This document shows positions 62,618 to 64,000 of a stretch of 64,000 nt of DNA, one piece after another (the first letter of the stretch is position 1; every line of letters starts with the position of its first letter). The notes below the pieces were generated by a model, which was given only the letters and a program-made list of their open reading frames with translations, ran no database searches and was not told the origin of the DNA. Origin of the DNA: Steroidobacter gossypii (GTDB lineage Bacteria; Pseudomonadota; Gammaproteobacteria; Steroidobacterales; Steroidobacteraceae); NCBI RefSeq assembly GCF_016801985.1, contig NZ_JAEVLS010000003.1, positions 248,001 to 312,000 on the forward strand, written 5' to 3'. A program made the position numbers and the translations under genes.

Positions 62618-64000
62618 TCAGGCGGATTCGAGCCCCGCCATGACCTGTAACAGCTTGTTCTCCCAGCTCGGTGTGCCTTCGCTGCGGGCCAGCTCCAGGC
62701 CGCGCCGGACGCACTCGGCGGCGGCCTCGCGTTGCCCGGAATCGAGCAATATTTGCGCCTTGATCCGGTGCATCTCCGGCAGATCGTAGGACCGACCCAC
62801 GGCTTCGCGCTGGGCGATCGCCTGGTCCACCACGTCGAGCGCGGCGCCCGGCTCGCCGGTGGCGCGCAAAGCATCCGCCAGGATGGCCGAACAATACGGC
62901 GCTTGAGCGACCTGTCGTTCCCGATTCAGTCGTTGAGCGGCGTCCCTCAGCAGCGGCACCGCGGCCTCATGGTCGCCCAGACCGTGCAGCAACTCGCCTT
63001 TGAGCATCTTGCCGCCGGCGAAATAGGGCTCGAGCAAGTAGTGATGCGAGGTATCGGCCAGGCGCTCGATGGCCTGCTCGGCCTCGACCCAGCACTCTCT
63101 CCACAGGTACACCGACGTGGCATAGAGCAGGGTGAGGCAGTACGACACGGGATGTTTGAGCTTGGCGCCTTCGTCGATCGCCTGCGCCGCGACCTGCAAC
63201 GCCTTGTCGGTTTGTCCGGTGAGCCACAGGAGTCGCGCGCGGACCGCAAGACCGGGCGTGCGCTGGTCGTAGCCGAAGTAACGTTTTCGGGTGCCGGGCG
63301 GGGCGGTCGGATGTGACATGGCCGCATCACAACTTGCCAAAGCCGCGACCTGATCTCCGGCCAGGTGCAGGGCCATGCCCAGCATCCACTGCGCGCTGGC
63401 CATCTCAGCATGATTGGCCACTTCGGCGGCCGAAGCGGCGGCATCGCGCGCTCCAGGGAAGTTTCCGGTCCGAGCCGAGAACGCGTGCATGCCGGTGAGG
63501 AACTCGAACTGCCCCCGCTGGTCGCCGAATTTGCGAGCCAGCTCCAGGCCGCGCACGATTTGCAGCCGCACTCGCTCATCGTTGCCCAGAGAAAACATCG
63601 TCGAGACGGACAGCGTCCTGAGCAGCTGCGACTCGTGGATGCTGTCTCGATCCGCATCGATGAGCCGTTCCAACGCTCGCGAGCTCCAGACACGAGCCTC
63701 GGCCAGGAGCGACCAGCGCAGAATCACTCTCGTCGCAGCGACGCTCAGGTCTCGCGCGATGGCTGGATCGCCTTGCTCGGAGAAGCTCCATTCGAGCGCC
63801 GAGCGAATGTTGCCGAGATCACGACTGTCCAACGCGCCCGGCGCGGAGGCGTTTTCAGACTCGCGACAACGCAGCGCGAAGTAGCGCGCGTGTCTTGCGG
63901 CAATGAGCTGCGCTTCTCCGCTCTCGGTGAGTTTGAGCAGCGTGTAGGCACGCACCATTTCGAGCAAACGATAGCGAGGCTGGCCTTCGGTGATGCGCAT
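62618..64000 (-). CDS. C-terminal part of a large ATPase/TPR transcriptional regulator (partial)
   Basis: 461 codons of a gene that runs off the right edge of the window. The first visible block, YRLLEMVRAYTLLKLTESGE, is the conserved end of the NB-ARC/STAND ATPase region in COG3903-type regulators, which carry an OmpR- or LuxR-type DNA-binding domain elsewhere. The remaining residues are a series of TPR-like helical pairs (MLGMALHLAGDQVAALASCD, ALDVVDQAIAQREAVGRSYD). The neighbouring SDR gene lies 82 bases downstream on the same strand. No DNA-binding part is visible. Confidence 0.75.
   Translation of the reverse strand: MRITEGQPRYRLLEMVRAYTLLKLTESGEAQLIAARHARYFALRCRESENASAPGALDSRDLGNIRSALEWSFSEQGDPAIARDLSVAATRVILRWSLLAEARVWSSRALERLIDADRDSIHESQLLRTLSVSTMFSLGNDERVRLQIVRGLELARKFGDQRGQFEFLTGMHAFSARTGNFPGARDAAASAAEVANHAEMASAQWMLGMALHLAGDQVAALASCDAAMSHPTAPPGTRKRYFGYDQRTPGLAVRARLLWLTGQTDKALQVAAQAIDEGAKLKHPVSYCLTLLYATSVYLWRECWVEAEQAIERLADTSHHYLLEPYFAGGKMLKGELLHGLGDHEAAVPLLRDAAQRLNRERQVAQAPYCSAILADALRATGEPGAALDVVDQAIAQREAVGRSYDLPEMHRIKAQILLDSGQREAAAECVRRGLELARSEGTPSWENKLLQVMAGLESA

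Overview
The window is GC-rich bacterial DNA with tightly packed genes, many 4-base ATGA overlaps, two large TonB-dependent receptors, an RND efflux pump, a complete Tad pilus operon and a B3 metallo-beta-lactamase. This mix suggests an environmental, metabolically broad Gram-negative proteobacterium. My best guess, an inference only, is a gammaproteobacterium near Steroidobacteraceae, Nevskiales or Xanthomonadales. I saw no tRNA, rRNA, CRISPR array, insertion sequence or phage gene.

Layout. 1-7.1 kb: the tail of a DMT exporter, a tripartite RND efflux operon (adaptor, pump, outer-membrane channel, minus strand) with a readable promoter and palindrome, and a secreted metallo-hydrolase. 7.1-10.4 kb: a TetR regulator and a DNA-alkylation repair pair, an Ada-AlkA fusion divergent from Ogt with an inverted repeat between them. 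10.4-22 kb: a lignin-aromatic (ferulate/vanillate type) cluster with methylenetetrahydrofolate reductase, feruloyl-CoA synthase, alpha/beta hydrolase, aromatic-acid MFS importer, TonB receptor, an enoyl-CoA hydratase fused to a 3-hydroxyacyl-CoA dehydrogenase C-terminus that lacks the NAD domain, a LysR regulator with two DNA-binding domains, and a LigM/DesA-type tetrahydrofolate-dependent O-demethylase. The two transcription units share a conserved promoter block.

22-28.5 kb: single genes, namely an acyltransferase, the B3 beta-lactamase, a thioesterase overlapping it tail to tail, a small conserved protein, a methyltransferase behind a SoxR/MerR-type promoter, an orphan ExbD, an aromatic aminotransferase and an outer-membrane barrel. 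28.5-39.1 kb: a sugar locus with an SSS transporter, sugar 1-dehydrogenase, IlvD/Edd dehydratase, secreted mutarotase, secreted GH5-like hydrolase, TonB receptor and GntR/FadR regulator. It looks like non-phosphorylative aldose oxidation fed by extracellular glycan breakdown. 39.2-43.1 kb: catalase, a SRPBCC protein, and a metallophosphoesterase translationally coupled to a Sfp-type phosphopantetheinyl transferase, an arrangement resembling the mycobacterial PptH/PptT pair.

43.1-56 kb: the Tad/Flp pilus operon (flp, cpaA, an AAA+ ATPase, cpaB, cpaC, small lipoprotein, tadG, two tadE, tadZ, tadA, tadB, tadC, all minus strand) with a receiver-AraC regulator divergent from flp. 56-64 kb: a dehalogenase/epoxide-hydrolase-like enzyme divergent from a CGNR zinc-finger regulator across a perfect inverted repeat, a large secreted DUF6351-type protein, an LpxR-type outer-membrane lipid A deacylase, an SDR oxidoreductase and the C-terminal part of an ATPase/TPR regulator cut by the window end.

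The most promising undescribed material is the aromatic cluster, with its duplicated promoter block, double-HTH LysR and NAD-domain-less hydratase fusion. The SoxR-type promoter in front of a methyltransferase and the PptH/PptT-like pair come next. All positions were read by eye and may be off by a base or so in small sites.
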